A DNA stretch of 64,000 nt, taken from contig CM028916.1 in assembly GCA_016801845.1 (NCBI GenBank), forward strand, positions 12,521,514-12,585,513, written 5' to 3'. Position 1 is the first letter of the stretch. Each line of letters opens with the position of its first letter. Below, piece after piece: positions 23,047 through 37,550 of the stretch. The stretch is from Polydactylus sextarius. Its lineage: Eukaryota; Chordata; Actinopteri; Polynemidae. The notes below the pieces were generated by a model, which had not been told where the DNA came from, did not search any database, and saw only the letters and a program-made list of their open reading frames with translations. A program made the position numbers and the translations under genes.

Positions 23047-24959
23047 ATATTGGAAATGTGCTTATTTGTTCACTTGTAGATTTAGACGAGATAATAGATA
23101 CCACACTCATGTCTGAACCTCTGTGTAAATTTTCTGTGTAAATTGTCTGTGTAAATTTTAAGCCAGGGATTTATTGTCAATTATTTTAACCTTTACATTC
23201 ATTCCTATTTCTATCATTAATCCAGAGGGGTGTGAATTAGGCACCAGTGCACAAATGTGGGAGTGGTTTCAATCCTCTGATCTAATTCTACACCACAAAC
23301 TAAATAAGCACATTTCCCAAATGATTCCTTCCAAAAATGGATGTCTCTGTATCTTAACACATCACAATAAACATCAGAGGTATTTTAAATGAAGGATGTT
23401 CTCAGGAGGGTTCATTTATTCCTCTTCACCTTCTTCTTTTGAGCATGTTCATCAAGGTGTGAAACAGTGAGCTTGGGGGTAACACAGGGTTAAAGTTGTG
23501 CTTTTCTCTTTTGTGAGAATCAAAAAGAAACAAAGCCAGCATCCAGTTGAATGGCAAGTTCTCTGCTGCCAAATGTGTTGAGTGGGGACTGAGCGAAGTA
23601 AGGGTTAAACGCGGTGAAGCATAGCCAGTGTTTACTTTTCACACCTTTCTGCATACACAATCACTCACAACTGTGGGAACATGCACATACATACATAGAC
23701 ATTCACTTGGTATATCCAGGTGTTATTTGTTGAAATCAGTAATCACATCCTGCCTGAGAAACATCCATGTACGATCTTGTCAGATGAACTCATTTCTAAA
23801 TGGCAGCAGTAACCTGTGTGGCCTGTGCCCTGATGTCAAAGAACATTATGAAGGAAGACTTGTTCAGCCGTCTGGCAATGGAAAACAGCCTATCACTGTT
23901 AATAAATCTACGGAGCTGCTGCCAGCTCTCCACTTTCTAGATGCAGTTCTTTTCTGTCCATCCCACACACTGACATTCAAATCCAGAGAACCAATTATGC
24001 CCCAAAGAAAGTGTGGTCTGCTGAAGCAGATCTAATTTGAATTGTAGATACTGCATGTCTTGCCTTCATCAGGACTCCATTTGAATGACATCAAAGTGTC
24101 TTAAAAGGAAGACTTGAGTGCTTTTGGCTGCTATAATTAGTTTTAAATCAGTAAAAAAAAAAGAGGTGCTCTGTGATTAACTGAAAAAATATTTGGCCGT
24201 AATCAACATCTAACTTCAAGTAATGTTACCAAACATGTTACCAAACCATTAAAAATGTTTATGGACTATTATAGTACCATGAGTAAGTGTACTTCTAAAA
24301 AAGACAGCTGACAAAAAGAAATGTCAGTCAATGTTATCAGCAAATTCAGCAGGAAATAAATGACAGGGTATAAAGGGTCAGAAATGCAAGATGCAGCCAT
24401 TTACTTTCACCAAATGCTGCTGTAAAACGTGTTTTAAAGTGTTTAATGCAATGCTAATGACAGCTTATTAGTTTTAATGTATGTAAATTGTACTGCATTT
24501 CCTCCACTTGGAGCCTTGGAGCCCCAACTGTACTTCAGTTAGGGCAATGATCACGTGTTTTCTGCTTTGCATTAATCTACTGTGTCTGTACATATTCTGA
24601 CAGTGTCACTCTGTTATATGTCTCTTCTGGTTCAACAATATTTTCAGTTCAGCTTTAACCTTCTTGTACAATAAAATACATCTGACGTTAGATGTTTTTT
24701 TCTACAGACAGAGATGTAGCAGAACCTGATGAAATTAATGTTTACAGACATTAATCTTAAGTCATCTGGGTCTAATGTTTTTCTGATTTATCAGGCATTA
24801 AACAGACTTGAGCATCAGCACAAATCAAGGCCTAAGACTTGACTTCTACTCCAACTGTCAGCAGACATGAATCAGATTTATATCGGCCAAACATGGCTGT
24901 AGTCTGAGCCGGGTCTTAGCCACGCTTGTGGTGGGTAATTATGTCAATGTAATTAAGTC

Positions 24960-25140
24960 TGTCAGTCAGTCGCTCCACCACTTTGGATCATTCTGAAATA
25001 TCTCAGCAACTAGTAGCTGGTTTGCCATGAAATATGGTTTAAATATCCATCAACAGATGATAAAGTCCAGTCACTTTATTCATCCAGACACTTTTCCGCT
25101 AACGCTATCAGAAAGCTCATGTTTTTAGGCTTTTGTGTGA
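24960..25140 (+). repeat. Decayed fish interspersed repeat
   Basis: The stretch with GTCAGTCAGTCGCTCCACCA, CTGAAATATCTCAGCAACTA and GGTTTGCCATGAAATATGG matches phrases of a repeat seen very often in fish genomes (consensus in outline: 'ctgaaatatctcaacaactattggatggattgccatgaaat'). It is strongly diverged and has no visible ends. Confidence 0.45.
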
Positions 25141-28100
25141 TTTTTTTAAAAAGTAAAGATATTCCCATCTGTTTTGCTTTGTGCAAATGCTATCCAGTTC
25201 CAGTATCCAGTTTAACTAAAGCGGTTGTCAGTGTCTGAGACTCACTGCAAAGGTTTCTCATGCTGAAAATGTAATATTGAATTTTTTTCCTGAGCTCCTG
25301 AGCATTACCCTCAAAATGTCATGCAATGTCAGCAGTTAATTTAGCTGTTGACTCATGATATTGTATCATCACGGTACACACAAGTTGCAGAGAGATGATG
25401 AGAAGTACTGTAGGAAAGATGATTTAATCCAAAAAATGAAATACATAACCAGATGAAGTGTAATTAGATGCTATTCTATAAAGTGAAATGTTGCAAGTTT
25501 CCTTGTCAATTCAGTGGCGTTTGACCATCAACTGGAGAAAGCCTCATTATCAAATGTCTGGTTATAGTGAAGGACATTTTCCTTTACATAAAGTTATCCT
25601 ATGGTACCTAATGGAAACCTTTACAAAACCATTTCGCCTGTAAAAAATGTGACAATAGCTATGAGTCACCGCCCCGGAGCAGATGATCTACCCACACTGT
25701 GTACCACTGTACCTGGTGATGATGACTTTTGTAACAATATTGAGTGTAGACTCTTGTCGTCCATTCAGCATCGAGTTAACTCTGAACAACGTGTGCAGTA
25801 CAGGAGGTTTTTACATCACTCAGTGCCCAGTTAAAGGCCACAGGAAACATCAGAATGTGGGAGGCTTTATTGAAGAAAAAGGCTTAAGCTTTTAGTTCAA
25901 AGGCTGCAGCGTATGTTCACATCGATGACACATTTTTTTATTTAGTTGTTACGTTGTTACACTGTATGGATTCTCTGTCTGCAGATTCTGAAAATTTTCT
26001 GAATCAACTTATTGAATAAAAGTGGAATGTAAAAGCAGAATTTACCTTCATCAGTTCAAGAGATTCCATTGTTTTTTACACTAACTACGAGGAGCAACCA
26101 TCTGCAGGTGTATCCTTTCAGTGATGGCTACTTTTCACCTTCGCCTTTGTAAAATTTTGATTAAAACTTAATAAATTACACCATTGCTGTACTCGGTGTT
26201 TACTAAAATTAAAATATGTGTGCTGTTTGATTAAGGGAGAGTGAAAACAACTCTAAGGATCTTAAGCTATAATTTCTTGCAGAAGCAGAGTTTGTTTTGT
26301 AAAAACCTAATTTTCCAAAATTCAACATAGTGCAACAACTGCTGGTCAATTTTTGTAAGAACAGTTTCAGATAGTGTGGCGTTTATTGCTAATGTGGATA
26401 AATTGAGCTTATTCTTTGAATGTTGGAGTGAATGTTCTATAGTAATATAAACATTTTAAAATCGATTATTTTTTTTAACGTTGATACATTTTTTATTTCT
26501 GTCAAGAGGGAAATGGGGAACTTTGGAAAAACTGGAAAATTAAAGCATATTATTAAGTAACACAAGTCCAACCCCTCTTACTTCTATATCCCATTTCCTC
26601 AGCTTTCATCTGCTTTAGCATCTCACAAAAATCCCTCACTGAACATAGTATTCATATTGCAAGATTGTCCACAATACTGAAGAAATGCATGATAATTATA
26701 CTCAGATTATTGTTTATTATTGTTCATTCTAACTATTATTATTATAATTATTCATATTATTATTCCAAATCTGTAATCATTCAACCACCTTGAAGATGTT
26801 AATGAATTGAAAATAACACCACCATCGTGGACATGTGAATGCTAATTAGCATTATCTTCAAATTAAATCAACTTTTATTTTTCTTTCCAAAGTTGCAAGT
26901 GGCTAACCATCATCTATAACTCCATACCCCGCTGGATCCAATTGATCACACAAGCAACTTCTAAGGATGTCATTTAAATCCCTCTCATTCACGTTTGCAT
27001 TACGATGACAGATATGTCACATTGTATCTAAAGATGATTTTCCCTTTCACTTTGTTACCTTCAACATTATGAGTAAAATCCAGTGTCTTGCAAAATTCAT
27101 CTCATTGAACCAAAATACAGACAAACTGCAATACAAGCAGACTAATCCTCACCCCAAGAGATTTTCCATTTCCAACAACAACCACCAACTAATTCAGTCT
27201 TCAAACTCCCATAAGTGCACTACAGCCCATCTTTACCAAAGATATTATTTGTTGAATGAAGAGAAACTAAACCAAAAAAATCATTCTCAGCTACTCTCAG
27301 ATAATATCTGTAGCCTCTTGCTGTTAAGTAAAGATACTGGTTGTTCCCTCTTGGCTGAACCACTTCCTTTTGTCCTCTAAGCATGTCAATAACACTTCAA
27401 AAAATCTCTCTCTCTAAATTATATCAATGGCAAGCAACACAGTGAATGGACCAGCTCCTGCTGTGATGATGTAATTTTTCCACAACCACATATACAATGC
27501 TTGTGTTGAATTAGAAAGAAACACAACATCTTACGTGATAAGTTAAGGAAAATCTTAATACAACAATTTACAGTGATATTTTAGGCAGCTGCTGTCGGAG
27601 GAACGTTCTCTGGTGTCCCTGTACACGCTGCAAGATCTATAGATAAATAGATCTATCTTTAGATCAATGGTTGCCTCAGTATGGTGGTGGGAAAAAACTG
27701 ACAGACCTGTTCAGAGCTCCATTTAGCTCTTTTGGTATGAATTTCAACATTAAACGTGTGCCAATCTTATCACTCAGCATCTAAGTGTGATCTCCTTAAT
27801 GCTCTTATGATTGAATGAGAGGAATTCCCTGCAGTCAGGCTCTGAAATCTTTTAGAAAGTCTTGCAGAAGAGGATTAGCTGTTGAAGCAACTGAAATCAC
27901 AAACTGATGAGCAGTCATGGCCCCTTGCCTGTGACTGACAATGGTGGTCATCTTATTTCGCCTGATTTAGTTTTTCCATGCTGATAAAAGCAGTGTTTTG
28001 GGAATCACTTTAACCTGCATTCATTAATGTTTTGGTCATTTGGGGGCAGCATAACAAGCCAAGACCACTCAACAATAACATCATCTCAAAGATTATATTT

Positions 28101-31100
28101 TTAACACATTGGTAAATGGCTCATTTAGATTCATGTTTCTATTCTCTCTCTTTGAGTTGAACTTAACACATTTAATATGAAAAATACTGATAAAAAATAC
28201 ATTTTACATGTAGCAGCTTTAAGAAGGAGGTTGTTGATATTTTTCCTACAGTTTTCTATGGTGGTGGTTGGTTGGGGGTCATTGCCTTCTGACTTAGAGC
28301 TTGACATCCACATCCTATTGACACTTTCCTGACACATGATCATTTATCAACATCCTTTCTAACCATCCTTTACCTGCCTAAACTTGTTATGTGGACATTG
28401 CAGGTTCTGACAGACAAATAGCACCTTTTCTGTTTCCGTGAGCTTCACTTCAGCTAAGACATCTCATCTGTTTTCACAGCATTGTTCTCAGATGGCAGCA
28501 GCAGTGCGGATAATGTTGAACAGTAGCCTTTAAAAACGTGAATCTGTCCGTTGGGGAATGTCATCAGAATGAGGTGCTGAGTTTTCTCTGACAGACCTTT
28601 AAGATCTCATAAACCTCTTCAGCTGCCTTTCTGTATGACACAAACTGTTCTACATTATTAATAATTTCACCTGGCTAAACATGTGGCTCCCACAGGAAAT
28701 TAATCTCCAGATTAAAAAAATGAAACATCAATGACAATGAAAAGTAGTCTTGAGAAAAGGCAGGAGAGATGAGTGGATTACTGTTACCACTTGACAGTAA
28801 ATTGGAGTGTAAAAATGTATTTGAGCCGTGGTTTTCTTGCCAGTACCAGAACCTTATTTAAGCCTAATGGAGTTTTTAGGCTGATTTTTTTAAACTTGTC
28901 AACAGGAGGTAATTTATCACACTCTCATCGTGTTTTGACTTTTCAGGTCAGTGATGAAGGAATCTCTTTAGGGTTTGACTTGACATTTCCACCAAAAACC
29001 ATTTGACTCACAAGTTATATCTTGCATCTAAGTCTAAATTAGTAGAAGCAACATTAGTACATGTCAAGTACACTCATGAGTTCTTCTTGTGGTTCATTTT
29101 CTACAAGTGACTGCTTGGTCAAAGAGAGCTGTTACCTCACTGTAGTGTAGTGTGTTGTTTCCATTTAAATCAATTTCCATGAATTTAAGCGTCTATATGG
29201 CATTTAATGCGGAAAATGTGTATGTATGTATGCTGGATGTGAATGAGCTTGCAGGGAGGAGTTTGAGGTGAGCTATGGGGATGCGTTAGATACAAATGAA
29301 CTCAAATTCATGAATTGCATCAAGCTTGACAAATGCCACAGGTTTTCTCACTGTGGGATTCTGAAGAGCTGCATGTGTTACAAGGGTCACTGATCCCTAG
29401 TCTCGGTCCTGCCACCATGATGAGTGTGGCAGCGTTATGGCTGACTTAATTTAAAAACACTTGTTTAAATGTGATACTGGGGAGTTTGGCCACCAATTGA
29501 GCTCTTCAGCTCTACAGCACCTGATAGGAATGCAGTAGTACATCAGAACTAAAAGGTTTCTTGACATTCAAAGTAAAAGCTGTCAGAGGAAACCACTGAG
29601 ATGAGAGGAAACGACAAGATGTAAATATCAGGGTCCGGTTTTTCTTAGAGTTTTCCCTTGGTAAATAAAAGTTATTCACAAAGCATCTTAGGCCTTAAGA
29701 GAGCTCCTAATGTGAAAGTTAAGAGGAAGGAGGAGGACTTTTAAGAAACCTGAGTGTCTTAAACAGGAGAGAGATATTCTCTGTATATCAAATGACAATG
29801 ATTTACTAAGATGCTACCAACTTTCTCTTTCTTTTTTTCTCCATTTCGTTCGTTGTTTTGGTCGTTCTGCCAAATAAAACCACTTTTTACAAGGTAGTAA
29901 TAGTAATAATAATAATAATAATAAAACGATAATATTTTAAGCAAGGAACACATTTGTTTTTGTTTTGTTTTTTTTCTTTTTTCCTTCTTGTAACAACCAA
30001 TCACAGCTTTTAGAAGACTGTATCATAACTAGCAACGGGGTCAACCACACCTCCTCACTAAGATACTAAAAGAGAGATACTAAAAGATACTTAGACACTA
30101 AAAGTTTCTGTCCCCTCCTTGCACAGACTTGCTCTCAGAAACTTCCTGTATCACTCTTAAGCTAAGATTCCTTGCTAGGAATTTTAAGGCTAAGTTAGGA
30201 GCTCTCTGAGAGGACTCTGTGAATATTTGCCCAGAAGCCAACAAAGCTGTAACTCCTGAAGAGGGAGACAGAGAGCCAGAGTCACTTGGGGAAGCACTTT
30301 GGTTGCAAGGCAGCAAATCACTGTGAGAAAAACTGTGGGGGGAAAAAAAAAAAGATGTCTGGAGGAGAGGTCTAATGATGTGTGGCAGTTTTTCTTGGCA
30401 ATGGTGCATACTCTGTGGAAGAAAACTGTTGTGTATGTGTATCGAGTGTGTTTGTGAGGACAGAAAAATAGTCTGTGCTCAAACTGCAACAGAAACACGA
30501 GTATGACTGTTGACACCACTGATTCTGCTCTGGCCCCAGAAACCACTTCAGATGATCTGGGGGCCCCACTAGACAGGACTATTGATGTGTAACGGAGCAG
30601 CTGGATTCAGCTGAAAGATTTCAAGGCTCAGAGGATTGTAGTGTATTGTATAAACTGGCTGGTGATTCACATTTGGGCGTTACGCGCTAAATGTTTTTCT
30701 TGTCGCATGGAGACTTAAAAGTGCATTGTGGTCCTCGCCTTGACAGCATCTCAATAAATGCAAAATTGCAAAAATTCAAATGAAACTTGTATAATTCAGG
30801 GTGGCCTGGTTTGGTAAAATAGAGCTAATAAAGCTGATGAAAAGAAGCCTCAACCCAAAGGATTTGACGCTATTTCCAGCTTGAGAGCTCCCAGACCTAT
30901 CATTAGAGTTAAAGCAGTGAAAGTGAAAGGTGCAGCTGCAAATCTACAGTTATTACTAGTCTTTCTTTCTTTCTTGCTTTCTTTCTTTAAAATAGCAAAA
31001 TGAAGAATGACGACAGCGGCTTAACACACCAAATTGTCAGCTGAGGGTTGGAGGGGAAAATACTTGTCAGCGGTGGAAAAGAGGGGAAAGTCATGACGGT

Positions 31101-31203
31101 CATGCACAAAGAGGCCTTTCTACCAGCGAGCAGGACTGCCTCACGTCACAACACAAGCAGGAAACCACACCAGCACCACCACCACCACCTTGCCCATGGG
31201 ACA

Positions 31204-31265
31204 AAGTGTATGTGTGTGTGTGTGTGTGTGTGTGCGAGAGAGAGAGAAAGAGAGAGAAAAGAGGA
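31204..31265. repeat. (TG)n-(GA)n compound microsatellite
   Basis: TG repeats at about 31206-31234 pass directly into GA-rich sequence, then a purine-rich strand continues to about 31310. The purine tract is of the type that can form triplex DNA. Confidence 0.85.
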
Positions 31266-32182
31266 GGAGGAATAGTAGGAGAAAGGAGGGGAAAAGGGGG
31301 AATAAAGAGACTGGGTCTGGGACGTTTAATGAAACCCAATATCCTGCCTCTGGTCTAAAAATAAATGGAGCAATGAGCACATAAACACAGCGTAGTATGT
31401 GTGTGTTTGCATATAGTATGTGTATGTGACGTAAAGACTCAGTGGTGCACATGAGAGGTGTGAGCGCGCTGTATTCATTTCCCAGGTTTATTTGAGCTGA
31501 AAATGAATATTGTGTCTCTCTCGCTGCCTCTGCTACACCACCCACACACACACACACACACACTCAACATGGCAAGGTAACATCAACTGGTGCACAACTG
31601 CATGTAAAGGGGTAATGTCAGTTTGATTATGGAAACTATACAGACCATCGACTCGCTGCTCTATAGGCAATTAAATGGTAGAGTGAATGCAATTAAATGG
31701 TGATCTGAAACTTCAGAGCTGCATATTTTCCTCACTGTTATTCTAAGACTATGCGCGAAGTCTGATAATTACTAATTGCTCACGGAAAGTAAGTCTCCAT
31801 AATATTGTTTCTCCCCCTCTCTTTTTCTCTCTCTGAGTTTTCAAATCAAAAGTGCAGGAATAAAATTAAATTAAATCTTTACAGCATTATTGTCAATTGT
31901 GTATAAAAATAATGCAAAGTGAAGCGATAGTTAAGTGATATACCTGCACAGAGGTACATTTGTCTTAAAGGCACAGATTAGGAAGTGTAATTGTTTGTAG
32001 ACAACATTTTACACACTTGGGAAAAAAAATAAAAATTATTTTGCTGTAAACATCCAGAAAAAGCAGGTTGGACTCCAGCAGTGTGCACTCAAATTCCAAA
32101 ACAGCAAATTTCCTTACATACTTCCGGTAGTACCCAGACATCCAGATACTTCTTGCTTAGTTTCATGCAGAAGATCTTTCTG

Positions 32183-32183
<1 letters not shown>

Positions 32184-32215
<32 letters not shown>
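32184..32215. repeat. T32 homopolymer
   Basis: Long T run followed by AAAAC. No retroposon body was recognised beside it. Confidence 0.9.
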
Positions 32216-32220
<5 letters not shown>

Positions 32221-33318
32221 AGCAACATTTCTAATTCACAGTCCTCATTACTGACAGTTTTCAAAGGAACTTTCTTGTTGGTTAAAACTAAATACTGGGC
32301 TACAGTCATCATTAGTAATCATGAAATTGATTCAGGGGTAGATGAAGGGTCAGGGTGTAATTTCTTTTTCCTCTGACGGATAAAATAACACACATGTTGT
32401 TAGCTCCTTATTCCGTTATCTTCTACTTTACCAAGTAACATTAATTGTGTCAGTTGGGAGAAGTTACTCGTGTTGTGCAAAGTGTTGTAATTTAGTGATG
32501 TATAAATGCTACATGAATCCATGTATATATGCAAAATGTGTTGTCAAATCAGGAAAATTCTAAATTTGAAATAATGAAATAAAATGAAATGTAAAAATGA
32601 AATTCTTTTGTGAAACATAACACCTGCTTTTTCTAAAATTGGAAAAGTTTCCCTCCGTACTCTGGGTCCTTGGGTGTTCTGTGCCAATATTGTAAATATA
32701 TGCGGCATGTGGGCAACCATCTGTTCGACGAAGTTCGCCTGCCTCTCGTCGGCTGTGAGCCTGTCCCTTACGAATGAGTGAATGAGAAAATAAAGGGAGG
32801 CACCTACTGGGTTTTGTTTGGCTATGCTGAATGAAAAACAAAACAAACAAACAAAAAAAAAAAACTAAATAAAAAGGAGGCAAAAGGAGATGATGAAGAA
32901 GATGACTCTGAATCACATTCGTTTCATACTTTCCAGCTCATTAGGATAAGTTCACATGCATACGCACACACACACACACACGCACACAGACTTGCATACA
33001 AAAGACAGCTAGGCGTAAATCACACTGATGTGATAAAGGATAAAACAATTCTCTGAACATTCAACTAGACTCGCCCTCAAGTGATCCTTCTGGGAACCTT
33101 TGACTGAGACAGATAACCTCCACTTCAATACGACATCTGCTATCAAACTGTCATATGTATTTGTGTTCATTGTCTGCATATGTATGTGCATGTGTGTTGG
33201 AGAGCATGCCAAGGCACCTGGAGCAGGGCAGGTATCATTAGTGATGGTGCCAAGACACACTTTAAATGCAGCCACTCTGTCTAGTACAAACACGCCTGTC
33301 TGTGCAAAGATCAGATGA

Positions 33319-33351
<33 letters not shown>

Positions 33352-33352
33352 G
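33319..33352. repeat. (TG)n microsatellite
   Basis: About 15 TG repeats with one CG interruption near the end. Confidence 0.9.
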
Positions 33353-34593
33353 TAGTTGATGAAAAGCCCGATAAAAGCCAAGGATTCCACACCTCACAGG
33401 TTCGCTCATCATTTTTTATTTCATTCTTTATCTTTCATAAGAAACACATGCATCAGACTGAACAGTCACCTTCGGGTATCTTTTTTCTTTATAGCGGCTT
33501 CAATCAAAAGCAGACAGATGAAATTTATGGAAATGATGAACGTTTCCACGTTCAGCCAGCAACAGCACACAAACAGTTTATTAGGGACGGCAGTTTTTTA
33601 TCAGTCAGTTGTCTTTCGGCACTACTGTCAAACTTTTACTTCAGCCTTTCCACCACAACATAACTCTGTCTCTTAAACGACACCGCTGACAAAACATCAG
33701 GTGATGAAACATAGAATGACACATTTATTGGCTCAGGTGTCCGTACTTTCTGGTTTTACGTCAACTGAATTTCCTGTTACTTTTATGCTTCAGCGTAGAA
33801 AACGGTATGTACATGTGTATCACGCTGTGATCTGAGAGTTTGATCATTTCAGTTGCAGAAATGTTTCGTTTTGTGTGCGATTCCATCAGGGCGGCCGTCA
33901 TAACCGTTTCATTTGTTCAGTTGCCATCAACCTGATACCGCGCTGTAATTTTTTTCATCAGACACTAAATGCGCTGCGCTGTCGCTGAAGCCAGACTGAG
34001 GTGTAACTTTTCATGTAAAACTGACACTGTGGAGACACATCAGAAGATTTTTCTTTTTCTCTTTGTAAGCAAAGACGCTTCAGGGAGAGACAGGATTATA
34101 CATGAGGATCAAGTATCTGAAACTTTGCTGATATTTTACATCATAATTTGATCTTGAGAAGCGAGCTCTTATGTTGCAAAAATGTCTGCTTTTTAATATG
34201 GATTTATTAAAGATATTTTCACACCATAAAGTATTTTATATCCTAACTGCAACTTTATAAAAATAATAATAATAATTAAACAGAGTTACAAGAAATCTGA
34301 AAATGTATTGTTTACTAAAAAAAAAAAAAAAAAAAGGGACGTTTTGATGCACTTGTATTTTGTTCTTTGTACTTTTTACTTTTTTGCATAATCCTGCTGA
34401 CAAATGCACAGCAAAAAGACCTGGAGGAAGGTAATAAATCTACTTCCCTGCAGCACAAAGATGAATATTGATTTTATGCTCAGTCACAGACACATTTTGT
34501 GACAGATGGCGTTTCTGTGGATTTGCCAGCTATTTGGAGACAGTTCATGATGATAATGTTTCTTTTTCAAGTTGTGCATGCTCAGTAATTGGG

Positions 34594-34637
<44 letters not shown>
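34594..34637. repeat. (TA)n microsatellite
   Basis: About 21 TA repeats. The I-Y reading frames over it are artefacts. Confidence 0.95.
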
Positions 34638-34642
<5 letters not shown>

Positions 34643-37523
34643 CAGCTGAAAGGTAAGTTCAACCACATGGCACCAAGAAAATAAGAACAGTTTTATTCTT
34701 TACACGCACAGTGGTATGGGTCTATTTGTTGCCAGTGGACATGATTGTCAGCATTTCAAAAACTGCATCTGAAAAATATTTGTACAGAAAAGAGTCAGTT
34801 TATAATACATTTCTTTATATACAGGTGAGCTATTTAGTGATTTTCCATTTAAAAAGACAGGAGCCACTTTCATGAACTGAAATATGTCGTAACATATATG
34901 CAGATGTTTACTGTTATATTAAAGTTTAGTAGAATGTCATTAATTGACGAAATTTACCGAGGGACACGGTCAAATAAAAATACTTTGGAGATTAAGTACA
35001 AATCATTTTTAATTAACTAAAGCTGACAGGAGGAAGAGGAGGAGGAGGAGAAGGGAAAGGTATAAAATATATACTGCACTATACGTAAATGGCGTTTACA
35101 GAACAAACAAAAGTTGCACATTCAACAGAGCGCTGCTCAGTGAAGCATGTGCTGGAGAGTGTTAACAGCCAGTCAGCTTATAAACACTAGATCTTTATTG
35201 TTCTGAGGGGCCCGCCAAAACATAAACAAAAGGGCAGTGCAATGACATAACCATATCAGACTGAAAAACTAGAGGGAAAAAAAAGAAAAGAAAACATTAA
35301 TGGAGGCGGATAGAAAAAACTAAATCTTTAAAAAATAAGTTGGATTAATAATGACAGCGTGTCCAAGTCCAAATTCAAATAAAGCAATAAAAACAGTATC
35401 AAGTGACTCAAACTGCAGATTTTTTGATAATTTTAAAGCTTTTTAACAGTTTTGCGTCCCCCCCAAAAACTGTGTTTATTAACAGCAAAGCAAACCACAT
35501 CCTTTAGCCGTCATATTTAATCAAACTACTTTACTAATTCCTTAAATAAAAAAACCCACAATTACTCCATGCTAGTGACAAAAAAAAAAAAAAAAAAAAA
35601 TCCTGAGCATTTAGTTTCCAAACTTTGAGAAAATTCGCATTCCCACGTCATTAATCTGCCACAGGCCTGTTCAGTCACACAACCGCAAGTGCTGCTGCTT
35701 TTTCTCTGTTTAAGAGGCTGTAGCTGCCATTATTTCAGGTGCCAAAAAAGGAATATGAAGCGAAGTCAAAGACCCTTTTAAAAAGAGCTTTAATCACAGT
35801 CATCTTAGTTGCCAGGGAACACTAACATTAATTGCCTGAAAGCTCAAGTGCGCCTTAGCAGCCGCATGCAAGCCCAATGACAAGGATATTAGAGGATGGT
35901 GTAATGTGTGGAAGGGCTGGAGGGCAGACGGTGTGTCCTCCCTCACCCTGTGTTGTTGTCTCTACAGCTGCCTCAGTTCATCTTTATCTTCTTTTCTTAT
36001 TATTTCATAGCCTCTCCCTCTGCTGCACTACCATAAAGGAAGTTTTTTTTTTGTCTTTTTTTTTCTTTAAACACAATCTGCCACCAGAAAGTTGTAAAAT
36101 GTTAACAACCAACACTGTCAGAGGCAGTAAAAGTGACATAAAGTCATGTTTGAGGAAAGGACAGACAGCTAAAGTTAGCAAGGTAGCATATCCAGTTTGG
36201 ATGCTAGTTAGCCTAGCTTGCTAGCTTCCATGTATACAAACCTGATCACTCAGGTGTTTTGTCAAAACAAGCAAACAGAGAAAACACTAATTTAACATTT
36301 TGTGGAGCATGGGATGTTTTCTGCATCTGCAGCTCCGTTATTGATTGTTTTTCCTCACACAGAAGCACTTTATCGTTTTTTTGCAGTGAATTGCAGTGCA
36401 GTGAGTTCTCGGGACCAACGTAAATAAAACATCTTGTATGATCATTTTGTCAGCTATTCGAGGACGTTACATCCACTGGTCAGCGGGCAAACCACAGAAA
36501 TTCTCAACAATGGCTCTCAAAAATCAAATGTCAGTCTGCCTCTGTTGGGAAACGCCCACCCACAATCTTGAAGGTTAGACGCTTGTTCTGCACAAATACG
36601 TCTGACAATGAATTCATCCACAAAATAATCTCAGAGGATGCAGAATGATTCGTATGCATTTATGTAAAACATGAGAGAAAGAGCCAATATTATATGACTA
36701 CGACAATAAAACCGCCCAAATCCATTTTGTCTTCAGTCGTTTCCTTCTCCTCTGTCTTTATGCATGTCATCTTCTCTTGTCTTGTCTTCTCTTCGTCCTC
36801 CTCCTTCCTTTGGCCCATTAGACAAAGGGAAGCCATTAGCCCATCGATCACACTAACCTCCTGTGTGACCTCATGCCAAATGACGCCCCCAGAAAACCAG
36901 GTCTGCTCCATGCTGTTCTTTGTTTGCTCTCTTCCTGTGTTTCTCAGAGCAGCATTGTGGTACACTCAACAAGTGGCTCATTTAGCCGCTGCAGCAACAG
37001 CAGCTCGATGTGTTGAAACATACATCCTGCTCTAAATGGACGTTCGCTCGCAAACAAATACAAATGGTGTATTCTGCATGTACGCTGGATATCAGACTGT
37101 TATATACATGTGTTTGCGTGTGTGTGTGTGTTTGTGGAAGAACAAAGTGTAACTCATCTTAACTTAATAATTCCAGCTCAGGACTTGACTCAAATAGAGA
37201 GCTCTTTCAGCGCTCTCATTTCTACCCCTTGGGGAGGGATTTATTTATAACAGATGAGAACTTGTCAACCATGATGACCATCCTCATATCACAGAAAATA
37301 TTTACAGTTCCTGTGGCAAAAAGCCGTGTTGGAGTAACTTTCAGCCTGCAAATCCATCTTACTTTGCAAGCGGGGCCGAGCGTACGGGCTGTTTAACAGC
37401 AGGACGATGTCGATGAAAGAAAGAGAAATGAAGAGGTGAAAAATCAGAGGAAAGCCGTCAAGTGATGGAAAGGAAGGAAGGGAGGATGGAGAGGAGATGA
37501 GTAATAGAAAAGAAGAAAAATGC

Positions 37524-37550
37524 AAAAAAAAAAAAAAAAAAAAAAAAAAA
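37524..37550. repeat. A-run, about 27 bp
   Basis: Homopolymer preceded by a purine-rich (GGA/GAA) stretch from about 37410. No retroposon body is clear. Confidence 0.85.
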
